The notes under the pieces: model-generated
Told to the model about the DNA's origin: nothing
Databases searched by the model: none
What the model saw: only the letters and a program-made list of their open reading frames with translations
Source: Novosphingobium profundi
GTDB taxonomy: Bacteria; Pseudomonadota; Alphaproteobacteria; Sphingomonadales; Sphingomonadaceae
Length of the DNA stretch: 64,000 bases
Reading direction: 5' to 3'
Assembly: GCF_018491765.1 (NCBI RefSeq)
Contig: NZ_JABWCU010000003.1
Span: forward strand, 1-64,000
In this document: one piece after another, positions 45,044 to 54,143 of the stretch
How the letters are laid out: each line of letters starts with the position of its first letter
How positions within the stretch are numbered: position 1 is the stretch's first letter
Position numbers and translations under genes: made by a program

Positions 45044-45051
45044 ATGTTTGA

Positions 45052-46134
45052 TCACTCTACCACATAAAGCCGCGGCCGGCCCGAAGTGTGACCATTTTTG
45101 TGACCTTGCCCTTCTGACTTTTCAGGCACTTGGCCGATTGGCTTTGTGTCCTCGAAAATCAGTTGGTCGGCAAAAGGCTGCAAATGCTTGACCGACATAT
45201 GCGCATAGCGACGCACCATCGTGTCCGATTTCCAACCTCCCAACTCCTGAAGTACCCATGTGGGGACATCATTCTGCCGGAGCCAACTCGCCCAAGTGTG
45301 ACGCAGATCGTGCCAACGAAAATTGGTGATCCCCGCGCGCTTGAGCGCATCTTTCCACGCTTTGGTGTTCACCTGGTTGATCGGCTTCCCCCGATAGGTG
45401 AATACGTGGTCCGTGTACTTTTCCTTACGCCTTGTGAGGACCGCCATAGCCAATTCGTTGAGCGGGACACCTAAAGCATTACCGTTCTTTGTCTCGCCAT
45501 GTGCGATCATCACGATCTTGCGGCGAAGATCGACTTGCTCCCACGTCAGGCGCCTGATGTTGCCTTGCCGCAATCCGGTTGCGAGTGCGAACAGCATCAT
45601 GTCCCGCTGGTGTTCCGGCAACTCCGCCAGAAGCCGTTCAGCTTGTGCGTGCGTCAACCAGCGCACCCGCGGCTGCTCGTTCCTGACATAGGTCTTGAAC
45701 GCGGGCATCGTCTCGATCCATTCCCATTCCCGCATCGCGATCCGGAAGATGGCGCGGATGAGCGCCACATAAAGATCCTTGGTTCGCGGTGCGGTTTTTG
45801 CGAGATGGCGCGTAATCAAGCCATCGATCATATCCCGGCTTATTTGGTCCAACGTCTTGCCGCGCAGGAAACGAGTGAAAAATCGAATCCGAAACACGTC
45901 GTCCATGTAGGATTTCTTGTGCTTCTTTTCCTGCAACCATCGCAAAGCTGCCTCGTCCCATGTCCGCTTTGGCTTCTGCTTGAGCTTGGCAAGATCCCAC
46001 AGCTGGGCCTTCAACTTGTCGTGGTATTCCTGGGCCTTTTTCCGGTCGGTCGTTCCAGTAGAATGTCTAAGGAGCGTTCCGTCCGGTGCTGTGAGTTTGA
46101 CGTAGTATATGTCTGCACGCTTCCAGAGTGCCAT
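45052..46134 (-). CDS. Tyrosine-type integrase
   Basis: A 360-residue site-specific recombinase. The catalytic residues are Arg189 (ATGLRQGN), His275 and Arg278 (HDLRHTWASW), and Tyr310 (VRRYAH). An N-terminal arm-binding domain (WKRADIYYVKLTAPDG) and SAM-like core-binding domain precede the catalytic part. The C-terminal tail after about 325 is hydrophilic. It points towards tRNA-Lys, the normal layout of a genomic island or prophage integrated at that gene. The ATG overlaps the upstream HTH gene by 124 nt in another frame. Confidence 0.93.
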   Translation of the reverse strand: MALWKRADIYYVKLTAPDGTLLRHSTGTTDRKKAQEYHDKLKAQLWDLAKLKQKPKRTWDEAALRWLQEKKHKKSYMDDVFRIRFFTRFLRGKTLDQISRDMIDGLITRHLAKTAPRTKDLYVALIRAIFRIAMREWEWIETMPAFKTYVRNEQPRVRWLTHAQAERLLAELPEHQRDMMLFALATGLRQGNIRRLTWEQVDLRRKIVMIAHGETKNGNALGVPLNELAMAVLTRRKEKYTDHVFTYRGKPINQVNTKAWKDALKRAGITNFRWHDLRHTWASWLRQNDVPTWVLQELGGWKSDTMVRRYAHMSVKHLQPFADQLIFEDTKPIGQVPEKSEGQGHKNGHTSGRPRLYVVE

Positions 46135-46364
46135 TGTGCCTCCTTTCGGTCGGCACTCAGTCGCATCCGTGCGGGCGCAGAATATCGTGCCTGCACATCG
46201 GCGACAAGGTCGGCCTGCTGAAAGCGCCAGTCCCGCCCCAATTTGGCGCCGCGAATGATGCCTTCGCGAACATAAGATCGAAGAGTGTTCGGGTGGACGC
46301 CTATAAAGTCGGCAGCCTGCTTGAGGTTTAGCAGTGCCCCATGGTCAGGTGGTGGACTAACCAC
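46011..46364 (-). CDS. Excisionase-like helix-turn-helix protein
   Basis: A 117-residue protein with an N-terminal MerR/excisionase-type HTH (LNLKQAADFIGVHPNTLRSYVREGIIRGAKLGRDWRFQQADL, residues about 11-55). This is the small DNA-binding type often found beside integrases and used to steer excision. Its C-terminal 41 residues overlap the integrase start in another frame, and that part is basic with no similarity I recognise, so the true end of function may be near residue 75. Same strand as the integrase. Confidence 0.75.
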   Translation of the reverse strand: MVSPPPDHGALLNLKQAADFIGVHPNTLRSYVREGIIRGAKLGRDWRFQQADLVADVQARYSAPARMRLSADRKEAQWHSGSVQTYTTSNSQHRTERSLDILLERPTGKRPRNTTTS

Positions 46365-46734
46365 GTTCGGTCATTCTGAATTCGCCGTTAGACAAGCCTG
46401 TTTGGTGCTCCTGGAAAATTTTAGCGACACCCACGAGGTCAGTGGAGCAATACCTGATGGCTCCGTTTTTAAAGGTTGGCAGGGCGCGGATCTCGATTTC
46501 CATTCACACCTCCATCATGTTTTCACTATTGGAAACACAAAAGAATCGGCGATTCAAATGGTATCGGGACCAGTCTCGCTAGGACTGGCTGAGTCTAACT
46601 TGTCATCGGTTCGGAACGGGGGACTGTCCTCCATGGTGCTCAGGTCGGCTTGCTCCGGTGAGGTTTCGCTGTCTGTCAATAACATCGTCCTTGGCAAGTC
46701 GCGCAGCGCACACCGGTATCGTGGACGTATGGCG
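46365..46734. other. Gene-free stretch inside the island
   Basis: About 370 nt between the HTH gene and the carboxylesterase. Overlapping frames exist on both strands but lack domain similarity, ribosome sites or matching codon bias. It may contain the promoter of the HTH-integrase unit. I see no repeat. Confidence 0.5.
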
Positions 46735-47352
46735 CTAGCCTTTTTGGCCGAACAGGTTGGCGAGGAAAACTCCTCCAATATCCGCGGCCTCTCGAGTGAC
46801 AGTGTGACCAAGGCCGTCAATGACGGCGAGTTCGGCGTTATAGCCTGCATTTACCAGCCGCTCTTCAGCCAGACGGGCTTCTTCGATCGGCATGATCGGG
46901 TCGACTGTGCCGTTGATCATCAACAGCGGCGTTTGAGGCGCTGGAAAGGCAAAAGGCGCAGGCGAGGCAAGGCGCCCTGAGAGCGCAAGCACTCCACCCA
47001 CCGGCCAGCGACCGGATACCACGCCATCAAGTGCCATGATACTTCCTTGCGAGAAGCCCACAAGCGCGACCCGGTCTAGCCGATCGTTCATCCCGTTCGC
47101 GGTGACGATCTCTTCCAGCACACGGTCGAACTCGTAACGTGCGGCGACGATTCGCTCTGCGCGATTGGCTTTGTTCACGCCACTCACGCTGAACCATTGT
47201 CGTCCTGCTCCGCCCTGGTCAAAAGCCTGAGGGCCGTCCGGTGCGGCAAAGGCGGTGTCGGGAAGACGTGCTTCCCATACCCGCGCGAGACCGGAAATAT
47301 CCGCACCGCGGCTCCCGACGCCATGAAGGAAGATGACGAGCGTATCGGTCAT
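46735..47352 (-). CDS. Phospholipase/carboxylesterase family alpha/beta hydrolase
   Basis: A 205-residue serine esterase of the Abhydrolase_2 family. LVIFLHGVGSRG forms the oxyanion region, Ser101 is in GFSQGS, the acid is in INGTVDPIMP and the His in DGLGHTV. It has no signal peptide. It overlaps the next gene by 4 nt. It probably hydrolyses short acyl or aryl esters. It is last in the minus-strand island unit. Confidence 0.85.
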   Translation of the reverse strand: MTDTLVIFLHGVGSRGADISGLARVWEARLPDTAFAAPDGPQAFDQGGAGRQWFSVSGVNKANRAERIVAARYEFDRVLEEIVTANGMNDRLDRVALVGFSQGSIMALDGVVSGRWPVGGVLALSGRLASPAPFAFPAPQTPLLMINGTVDPIMPIEEARLAEERLVNAGYNAELAVIDGLGHTVTREAADIGGVFLANLFGQKG

Positions 47353-48338
47353 ACGTTCCCTCTCGTCGTTGGTGCGATCACATCATCGAGCCCAGGAAGA
47401 TGGGGGCCGACAGGAACGATCAGCGTCGGGTTAAGTGCCTTGATCGAATAGTAGCCGCGCTTGATGTGGTCGATATTAACGGTCTCGCGCACGCCTGGGA
47501 CAGTCAGCATGTGCGTCAGGTACTCGTTGAGGTGCGGGTAATCGCTGATGCGTCGAAGGTTGCACTTGAAGAGACTGAAATAGGCGGCGTCGAAACGCAC
47601 CAGTGTCACGAAAAGGCGAATGTCCGCTTCGGTCAGATGGCTGCCTGTCAGGAAGGGACCAGTTCGTTCGAGGCGGTTCTCGAGCGCATCGAGCATGCCG
47701 AACACGTCCCGGAAAGCCTCTTCATAAGCCACCTGTGTGGTCGCAAAGCCAGCACGATACACACCATTGTTAAGGGCCGGGTAGATCGCCTCGTTGAGCG
47801 CATCGATGCTGTCGCGGAGGGCCAAGGGATAAAGGTCGACCGCCTCATCGGCGAGCCCGCCGAAACCGGTATTGAACATGCGCAGGATATCGGCCGATTC
47901 GTTGTTGACGATCGTATCGCGTTCCTTGTCCCAAAGCACCGGTACTGTAGCGCGACCGGTGTAGGACGGTTCAGCGCGCGTATAGAGTTCGTGGATGTAG
48001 CGCGCATCGTGGAGCGGATCGGAAGTGCTCCCTGGATAGTTGCCAAAGCCCCAGCCGAAATCGCCCAGCGTCGGCTCGACCACGGAGACAGAGATCGAGT
48101 CCTCGAGCCCCTTAAGCCTGCGCGCGATCAGGGTGCGCGAAGCCCACGGGCAGATCAGCGCGACATAGAGGTGATAGCGCCCTCTTTCAGCCTTGAAGCC
48201 GCCTTCGCCGGTAGGTCCAGCAGTGCCGTCGGGTGTGATCCAGTTGCGGAAACCCGAGACCTGACGCACGAAGCCGCCCTGTTCGTCGGTAGCCTGCACA
48301 GGCTGCCATTCGGCCGTCCACTTGCCATTTACGAGCAT
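47349..48338 (-). CDS. Glutathionyl-hydroquinone reductase (YqjG/ECM4-type GST)
   Basis: A 329-residue xi-class glutathione transferase-like enzyme that reduces S-glutathionyl hydroquinones to free hydroquinones with GSH. The catalytic Cys63 is in ALICPWASRT; ERGRYHLYVALICPWA, TVPVLWDKERDTIVNNESADILRMFN and the C-terminal TEADIRLFVTLVRFD, NLRRISDYPHLNEY and HIKRGYY segments are specific to this group. In sphingomonads such enzymes appear in chlorinated phenol breakdown (PcpF). Its stop overlaps the esterase start (ATGA). Confidence 0.92.
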   Translation of the reverse strand: MLVNGKWTAEWQPVQATDEQGGFVRQVSGFRNWITPDGTAGPTGEGGFKAERGRYHLYVALICPWASRTLIARRLKGLEDSISVSVVEPTLGDFGWGFGNYPGSTSDPLHDARYIHELYTRAEPSYTGRATVPVLWDKERDTIVNNESADILRMFNTGFGGLADEAVDLYPLALRDSIDALNEAIYPALNNGVYRAGFATTQVAYEEAFRDVFGMLDALENRLERTGPFLTGSHLTEADIRLFVTLVRFDAAYFSLFKCNLRRISDYPHLNEYLTHMLTVPGVRETVNIDHIKRGYYSIKALNPTLIVPVGPHLPGLDDVIAPTTRGNV

Positions 48339-48357
48339 CGTTCGCTTTCCTTGTTCG

Positions 48358-48927
48358 TCATTTTCTGGTCGCGTTGAGTGCGACGCTAACCTTTACCGCA
48401 CCAGCAACCGCCTCGGTCCCAGCGAACTGCCCCTGGCCAATGCCGAACCAACGGCGATCGATTGTAAGGTTGCCATCCATGTGTGCCAGCTTGCCGGTGA
48501 TCACCAGCTTGAAGGGCAGGCTGGCGCGGCGGCTCACGCCGCGGATCGTAAGTGTCCCATCGGCGACATAGCGACCGTTGCCAAGCGCTTTGAATGCGCT
48601 CGAGCGAAACGTTGCCTGAGGAAAGGCACGGGTGTTGAACCAGTCGGGCGTGGGCAGGCTTTGGTCACGCGTTGCATCGCCGGTAGCAGCCGATGCGGTG
48701 TCAATGACTGCAGTTACGCTAGAGCCTGCAAGATTGTTCGGATCAAAGGCGATCCTTGCATCGAAGCGGCGAAACGTACCGTTCAACGGTTGCCCGTTCA
48801 TGGCCGCGGTGAAAGCTACTTTGGAGTGGGCCTTGTCGACGTTCCAGCCGGGCGCGGGAGTGGCGGCGAAGGCCGGTGTACCACTGAGTAGGGCGGCGAT
48901 GAACGCCAATCTTGTTGTCATTCGCAT
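48358..48927 (-). CDS. YceI-family periplasmic protein (1)
   Basis: A 189-residue exported protein with a signal peptide (cut near AFAATP) and a YceI lipocalin-like domain that binds polyprenyl or quinone-like lipids. WNVDKAHSKVAFTAAMNGQPLNGTFRRFDARIAFDPNN, FNTRAFPQATFRSSAFK, DGTLTIRGVSR and GNLTIDRRWFGIGQGQF are family motifs. GAAGG supports the start. It sits between the hydroquinone reductase and cytochrome b561. The protein may carry the quinone for one of them; that is inference. Confidence 0.88.
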   Translation of the reverse strand: MRMTTRLAFIAALLSGTPAFAATPAPGWNVDKAHSKVAFTAAMNGQPLNGTFRRFDARIAFDPNNLAGSSVTAVIDTASAATGDATRDQSLPTPDWFNTRAFPQATFRSSAFKALGNGRYVADGTLTIRGVSRRASLPFKLVITGKLAHMDGNLTIDRRWFGIGQGQFAGTEAVAGAVKVSVALNATRK

Positions 48928-48947
48928 TGTGAAACCTTCGAGTGCTG

Positions 48948-49529
48948 TCACCGCGGTGCGGAAGAAAGAAACGGAACCATCCGGCCCAACACGCCATCGC
49001 GATTTAGAAACTGATGTTTGAGAGCCGCCGCGACATGAAGCGCGATGAGCGCCGAGCCGCCGAAGGCGAGGGAGACGTGAATCCAGCTGGCCCCACCCTC
49101 GACCGCGGTTTTGGGAGCTGCGGGAAGATCATGCAGGACGCCGATGTGCGGCCAGGGGATAGTATGCCAGAGCAGGGTTGGAATATTCAATGCGCTGGTC
49201 GAAACGAGGACCCAGCCGGTAAGTGGCATCCCGATCATCAGGGCATAAAAGAAGGCGTGCGTCGCGCTGGCAGCGAACCGTTCGAAGGCACCCATGCCTT
49301 CTGGCAGCGATGGGGGGCGATGCGTCAGGCGCCAAGCCAGCCGCACGAAACTGAGCACAAGCACCGTGATGCCGAATGATTTGTGCAACTGGAAGGCATC
49401 GAACTGGGCCAGACCTTCGAGAGTGCCCATGCGCCAGCCGAGATAGAGGTTGATGAGGATCATCAGCGCGATCGTCCAATGAAGGACCATCGCCACGAAT
49501 GAATAGCGAGTGGGGAACTGGGGCTGCAT
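48948..49529 (-). CDS. Cytochrome b561 (YodB/YceJ-type)
   Basis: A 193-residue four-helix di-haem cytochrome b. YSFVAMVLHWTIALMILINLYLGW carries the first His, HKSFGITVLVLSFVRLAWR the second, and FYALMIGMPLTGW and LHVAAALKHQFL the others. In E. coli the yceJ-yceI pair has the same order. It oxidises quinols or superoxide. 88 nt separate it from the second YceI gene upstream. It is a different protein from the cytochrome b561 at the start of the window. Confidence 0.9.
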   Translation of the reverse strand: MQPQFPTRYSFVAMVLHWTIALMILINLYLGWRMGTLEGLAQFDAFQLHKSFGITVLVLSFVRLAWRLTHRPPSLPEGMGAFERFAASATHAFFYALMIGMPLTGWVLVSTSALNIPTLLWHTIPWPHIGVLHDLPAAPKTAVEGGASWIHVSLAFGGSALIALHVAAALKHQFLNRDGVLGRMVPFLSSAPR

Positions 49530-49616
49530 GGCGGGAGCCTTAGAAAAAGGGGGCAGGTAGCCGCTTGATCACGGGCCGGCGGGAAAAGGCTGTTCCTGTT
49601 CCCCGCCGGACTTGCA

Positions 49617-50237
49617 TCAGGGCTGCTTTTCGAAGGCGGCGGTGATGTCGATTCGAACTTCGTCGCTGACAGCTGGAACGTATTTGGTCACACCGAAATC
49701 CGAACGCTTGAGCGTTCCGGAGGCGCTAAAGCCCACCGTGTAGGCCTTATCCATCATGTTGACGCCGGCGCCGCCAAGCTTGGCGTCGAGCGTGAATGGC
49801 CTGCTGACGCCGTGCAGGGTGATCGTACCCGAGATACGCGCGGTGTTCGCGCTCGTCTGAACGACCTTGTTCGAGACGAAGCGGATCGTCGGATAGGTTG
49901 CTGCGTCGAACCAGTCGGCGCTCTTGAGTTCACCATCCAAGGTCGCGTTGGTGGTCGAGATTGCAGCCACGGGCAGTGAGACGTCGAGCTTGGTGTCCGC
50001 AAGGGCCTTGGGGTTGAGCGTCAGCGTGCCGCTGGCTCCCGGAATGACGCCAAAGAAGTCATTGAAACCGAAGTGGTTGACAGTGAAACGGGCGAGCGTG
50101 TGATTGGTCTCGACCTTGTAGGAGCCAGCCTGAATCGTTTCCGGTGCGGCTGGAGCGTCGGCAAAGACACTGCCTGAGAGCGACACGGCGGAAACGGCGG
50201 TCGCGGCGAGCAGGGCGGCAAGAGCATGTGACTTCAT
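49617..50237 (-). CDS. YceI-family periplasmic protein (2)
   Basis: A 206-residue exported protein, signal peptide cut near VFADAPAAP. It has a complete YceI domain (GSYKVETNHTLARFTVNHFGFNDFFGVIPGASGTLTLNPKALADTKLDVSLP, ADWFDAATYPTIRFVSN, ISGTITLHGVSRPFTLDAKLGG and FSASGTLKRSDFGVTKYVPAVSDEVRI). It differs from the first YceI copy enough to suggest an old duplication. It is first gene of the YceI/b561/YceI run, downstream of a LysR gene. Confidence 0.9.
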   Translation of the reverse strand: MKSHALAALLAATAVSAVSLSGSVFADAPAAPETIQAGSYKVETNHTLARFTVNHFGFNDFFGVIPGASGTLTLNPKALADTKLDVSLPVAAISTTNATLDGELKSADWFDAATYPTIRFVSNKVVQTSANTARISGTITLHGVSRPFTLDAKLGGAGVNMMDKAYTVGFSASGTLKRSDFGVTKYVPAVSDEVRIDITAAFEKQP

Positions 50238-50354
50238 GATAGGAATTCCTCCGGTGGGCGGCAGCCTGTGCCGCTATTTCGACCGGAGCTTTCCGATCGG
50301 TGCGGCCCATATGGAGGAATTACGTCGGGTGTATAATCTGCTATTTTATTACAT

Positions 50355-50372
50355 AACTATAAACCCATAGTT
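50355..50372. promoter_or_regulatory. Candidate LysR-type operator upstream of YceI
   Basis: AACTAT-AAACCC-ATAGTT, a perfect 6-bp inverted repeat with T-N11-A spacing inside, in an AT-rich patch between the LysR gene and the YceI gene. It lies about 118 nt before the YceI start. Confidence 0.5.
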
Positions 50373-50406
50373 TAAAATGTGTCTGGAACTCCCAGAATGT
50401 GTGGCG

Positions 50407-51315
50407 CTACCAATCTTTCGCCAGGGAAGGCAGACGTTTGACAAGAAAGTCGATCCAGGCGCGGGTTTTGGCGGCCGGGCGGCGCGTGGGATGTGTCACG
50501 GTATGAATTGCGCCGAGATCGATTGGAGGGGCATCAAGCGCAAGTTCCACCAATTCACCAGCGGCTAAGCGCTGGGCTGTCATGAAACGCGGGGCATAGA
50601 TAATCCCCTGCCCATGGCAAGCTGCGATCATCAGGGCTTCGCCGTTGTTGGCGCGCAGACTTCCGCGCACGGGGACCTGTAAACTGCCGTCCGCGCCGAA
50701 ACCCCACATGTGTGTGCCGACGTGCGGAGCCAGAGTGTATCCGAGGCAATCGTGCACCGAAAGCTCGGCGACCGTGGTCGGGGTTCCTCGACGCGATAGA
50801 TATTTGGGGGCGGCGCAGACTGATAGTCTGACCGGAGCCAATCGACGTGCGAGGAGGGCGCTGTCGGGTAGCCGTCCTATGCGGATCGCGACGTCCCAAC
50901 GCTCTTCAAGCAAGTCTACATAACGGTCGTTTAGTCCCAACTCGATGATGACGCCGGGATGAACTTCCGCGAATTCCGCTATAAGGCCGGACAAGTGCAT
51001 GACCCCGAACGTCGCCGGCGCACTGACCCGCAACAGCCCTTCGATCACGACCGCGCGTGCTGAAACTTCGTATTCGGCTTCGCGCAGATCTGAAATGATC
51101 CGTTCGGCTTGTTCCAGAAAGTGCGCTCCAGCCTCGGTCAGTGCAAGACGGCGCGTGGTTCGGTTGACGAGTGTCACACCGAGCCGGTCTTCGAGCGCTG
51201 CAAGGTGCTTTGCTGCCATCACGGCAGATATTCCAGCTTCGCGCGCTGCTGCCGAGAGCGAGCCCAACCGCATGGCGCGCACGAAAATTTCGATGCCAGT
51301 CAGTCGATCAGCCAT
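50407..51315 (-). CDS. LysR-family transcriptional regulator (1)
   Basis: A 302-residue LysR regulator. The N-terminal winged helix (FVRAMRLGSLSAAAREAGISAVMAAKHLAALEDRLGVTLVNRTTRRLALTEAGAHF) is followed by the two-lobed co-inducer domain. It lies upstream of the YceI/b561/YceI run on the same strand, with an inverted repeat in between, so it may regulate that run. The inducer is unknown. Confidence 0.9.
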   Translation of the reverse strand: MADRLTGIEIFVRAMRLGSLSAAAREAGISAVMAAKHLAALEDRLGVTLVNRTTRRLALTEAGAHFLEQAERIISDLREAEYEVSARAVVIEGLLRVSAPATFGVMHLSGLIAEFAEVHPGVIIELGLNDRYVDLLEERWDVAIRIGRLPDSALLARRLAPVRLSVCAAPKYLSRRGTPTTVAELSVHDCLGYTLAPHVGTHMWGFGADGSLQVPVRGSLRANNGEALMIAACHGQGIIYAPRFMTAQRLAAGELVELALDAPPIDLGAIHTVTHPTRRPAAKTRAWIDFLVKRLPSLAKDW

Positions 51316-51549
51316 TCGTCCTTCCTTTGCGATGCACGCTGTCGGTGCCGCTCAGGGGTATCTCCTGTCGGGTCCGATCGGGCAATCTTTAGAACCAAGC
51401 CCCTTCATATGGATGAAGTACAGGCGCCTGGCCGCAGCCAAGCTTGATGGACTATCTCGTCTTGGTGCAGAACCTGGGGATCGTGCAGGCCCTGCGTTCG
51501 ATCACGGCAGCGTGGCTGCCAGCGTACGCCATCGCATCGAGTGCGCGCC

Positions 51550-52545
51550 TCAGGGAAGGGTGACCACGATCTTTCCTCCAGCTTGATTGGATTCCATGAG
51601 GCGATGCGCCTCGACGATTTGCTCAAATGGAAAAATCGCGCCGATCCGCGCTTCCAGGCGGTTGGCCGCGACAGCATCAAGCAGGTCCTGAAGCGGCAAA
51701 TCCATGAACTCTTCAACTCCGCCTGAATACGTCGACAGATTGACGCCGGACGGGATGATTTCCATCGGTTCAAAATTCTCGATTACCCATGCATTGCCGA
51801 CCATCCCAGCCATGCAGACCGTGCCGCCCTTGCGCGCAGATCGCAATGAATCGGCCAGAGTAGTCGTGCCGACAAGTTCGAGGACCTTGTCGACACCTCC
51901 CAGCATTTGATTGATGGAGCCTGCAATAGCTCCGTCATCGATGAGTGCATGGTCGGCGCCATTGGCAGTCAAAAGAGCGCAGGCAGCTTCTCTCCGCGTG
52001 GTCGCCACAACGTGGACGCCATGGGCCTTCGCGATGGCGCATGCCATCAATCCCACCGAAGTCGTTCCCCCGCGAATAAGCAAAGTTTCGCCCTCTCGGA
52101 GCTTCAAGGTGCCGAACAGCGCTCCCCACGCCGTTTGCAGCATTTCGGGCAATGCTGCCACTTGTGCCCACGGCAGATCACTTTGAAAGCTGCGGACCTG
52201 GGCTGCGGGAACGCAAGTGAATTGCGCATAACTACCATCGAACGCACGCCCCATTCCGCCCATGACGGTAGCGACCTTGGTTTTCGGGGCGAACTCGCCG
52301 CCGGGAGCGAGGGCGACTTCGCCGACCGCTTCGATGCCCAGAACGCGCGGAAATTTGACGTTGGGTGAATGACCCTGCCGGGTGAAAAGCTCTGAACGGT
52401 TGAGCCCAATGGCTCTGACTTTGATCAGCACCTCCCCTGCCTTGGGTGTCGGAACAGAGCGAGTTTCGAGCTTCAACGCATCAGGTCCGCCGGGTTGGTA
52501 CACGACCGCGGCAACCATGGACCTTGGTTGGGAATCTGCTCTCAT
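51550..52545 (-). CDS. MDR-family NADPH:quinone oxidoreductase-like protein
   Basis: A 331-residue zinc-independent medium-chain dehydrogenase/reductase. Landmarks are [44 protein letters not shown], the cofactor loop [20 protein letters not shown], and GKIVVTL at the C-terminus. No zinc-ligand cysteines are seen. It probably reduces quinones or enones with NADPH. AGGAACAGG supports the start; the frame extends 22 codons upstream without similarity. It is divergent from LysR (2) across 169 nt. Confidence 0.87.
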   Translation of the reverse strand: MRADSQPRSMVAAVVYQPGGPDALKLETRSVPTPKAGEVLIKVRAIGLNRSELFTRQGHSPNVKFPRVLGIEAVGEVALAPGGEFAPKTKVATVMGGMGRAFDGSYAQFTCVPAAQVRSFQSDLPWAQVAALPEMLQTAWGALFGTLKLREGETLLIRGGTTSVGLMACAIAKAHGVHVVATTRREAACALLTANGADHALIDDGAIAGSINQMLGGVDKVLELVGTTTLADSLRSARKGGTVCMAGMVGNAWVIENFEPMEIIPSGVNLSTYSGGVEEFMDLPLQDLLDAVAANRLEARIGAIFPFEQIVEAHRLMESNQAGGKIVVTLP

Positions 52546-52579
52546 ATCCTGTTCCTTACGTGATCTTGTCCGTTGGATC

Positions 52580-52609
52580 GCCAGGCGAGCTAAGGCTGTG
52601 GCGCCTGGC
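52580..52609. repeat. Inverted repeat in the QOR/LysR divergent region
   Basis: GCCAGGCG and CGCCTGGC, 8-bp arms separated by 14 nt, midway between the two divergent genes. It could be an operator for LysR (2) or a chance stem. Confidence 0.4.
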
Positions 52610-52714
52610 AAAGCTGGCGGGGAGGAGAACTATGCCTGATGCGCGCGTTTACAATCGACTTTTGGGCGCTGTACCGGATAAAGCGAGGCTCTTTGTCGAC
52701 GTGAGCGCTCCAAT

Positions 52715-53620
52715 ATGATCGAAGATCCCTTGTCAGGAGTGACTGTCTTCGTGACTTGCGCGCGTGCTAGCAGCTTCACCGAGGCTGCCCAACGGCTCGG
52801 CATCACGAAATCCGCGGTAGGCAAGGCCATTGCGCGCCTGGAAACCAGGCTGGGTATAACGCTCTTCAATCGGTCTACGCGTGTCGTGCGCTTGACGGCG
52901 GACGGCGAGTCATATCTGGCAGCTTGTGTTTCTGCTTTGGAGGAGGTCACCGCCGCGCAAGACGCCTTGGCATCGTCGGGGACTATCTTGAGCGGTCGCG
53001 TGCGGATCGACATGCCGGTGGCTGTCGGGCGAAAAGTCTTGTTACCGATCCTGCTGGACATTGTTCAACCTCATCCAGGTCTGCGTCTGGCGCTGAGCTT
53101 CACGGATTCCTTGAGTGACTTGCTCGAGGACAAAGTTGATTTGGCGATCCGCTTTGGTGCGCTTGCCGATAGCAGTGTTCTAATCGCCCGCCGCTTGGCG
53201 GATCAGAAGCGCGTAATCTGCGCTGCCCCAGAATATCTGGATCGGGCAGGGCGGCCTCACGACTTGTCCGATCTTGATTTGCATGAATGCATTGTCGGAT
53301 CACTGCAAGGCCCACCTACGGCCTGGCTGGTTAGCAACGGTGATCAAGTGGTAAAGCATGCACCAAGCCACTTCCATAATGTCAGTGATGGAGAGGCCAT
53401 GGTCGATATGGCTCGCGCGGGCTTTGGGCTTATCCAGGTTCCCGAGGCGATGGTCCGCGACGACATCGCAGCCGGTAAACTTGAGGAAGTGCTGCATGGT
53501 TTTACTGGTCCGTCCATCCCCGTGCACGCCGTTTGGCCCCGGCAGGCGCACCTTAGCCCCCGTGTACGCCACATCGTCGATCGGCTTGTGATTGAAGCTG
53601 CAAAAGGGCGCCTCGGTTGA
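52715..53620 (+). CDS. LysR-family transcriptional regulator (2)
   Basis: A 301-residue LysR regulator of the CrgA/AaeR-like group. The HTH is FVTCARASSFTEAAQRLGITKSAVGKAIARLETRLGITLFNRSTRVVRLTADGESYLAAC, followed by the effector domain with GRVRIDMPVAVGRKVLLPIL. It is divergent from the quinone oxidoreductase, the classic arrangement for control of that gene, and is followed by the monooxygenase and nitroreductase genes on its own strand. Confidence 0.9.
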   Translation: MIEDPLSGVTVFVTCARASSFTEAAQRLGITKSAVGKAIARLETRLGITLFNRSTRVVRLTADGESYLAACVSALEEVTAAQDALASSGTILSGRVRIDMPVAVGRKVLLPILLDIVQPHPGLRLALSFTDSLSDLLEDKVDLAIRFGALADSSVLIARRLADQKRVICAAPEYLDRAGRPHDLSDLDLHECIVGSLQGPPTAWLVSNGDQVVKHAPSHFHNVSDGEAMVDMARAGFGLIQVPEAMVRDDIAAGKLEEVLHGFTGPSIPVHAVWPRQAHLSPRVRHIVDRLVIEAAKGRLG

Positions 53621-53786
53621 ACATCTTGCGCAGCTTTCACTCCTTCGACGAACCTCGGAAGGCATGTATTGACGAATTTTGGGATACTCTCTTGTTCTGA
53701 GGTAGGGTCTTTATCGCAGCAATTCTACAATTAGATAAGTTGCGCAACGCTTGTGGCAGCCGCCATGCGCGACAAAGGATACCTCC

Positions 53787-54143
53787 ATGAACAATGAAAT
53801 CTATTCGATCTATCACCTTTCGATCCAGCCATCCGATTTCCCGGAATTCCTTACTCTAATTGGAAAAATCGTGGACGGCAGCTCGCAGGAGCCTGGCACT
53901 CTCACGTACGAATTCGTCGTTAACGCAGATAAGACGGCTGTACACATTCTCGAGCGCTATGCCATGGAAGGTCTCATCCCTCACGTCGAGCAGACATTCG
54001 CGCCGTTCGCCGAAGAATTCCTGCGTCTCTGCAAGATCGAGGCGCTCTATGTCTATGGCAACCCGACGGCACCCATTCGAGCAAAGCTCGATAGCTTTGG
54101 CGCAGTGTATCTTGCTCCTTTCGCCGGATTTACGCGTTCTTGA
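53787..54143 (+). CDS. Antibiotic biosynthesis monooxygenase (ABM)-fold protein
   Basis: A 118-residue protein resembling the ABM/YgiN dimeric alpha-beta fold: IYSIYHLSIQPSDFPEFLTLIGKIVDGSSQEPGTLTYEFVVNADKTAVHILERYAMEGLIPHVEQTFAPFAEEFLRL. YgiN-type members oxidise quinols or aromatic compounds without cofactor. AAGGATACCTCC supports the start; twelve codons upstream are open. The nitroreductase follows after 167 nt. Confidence 0.78.
   Translation: MNNEIYSIYHLSIQPSDFPEFLTLIGKIVDGSSQEPGTLTYEFVVNADKTAVHILERYAMEGLIPHVEQTFAPFAEEFLRLCKIEALYVYGNPTAPIRAKLDSFGAVYLAPFAGFTRS

Noticed and set aside
46285..46980. A 231-codon plus-strand frame crossing the island gap
   Set aside because: Its last part is antisense to the carboxylesterase, no start site is supported and no domain is seen.
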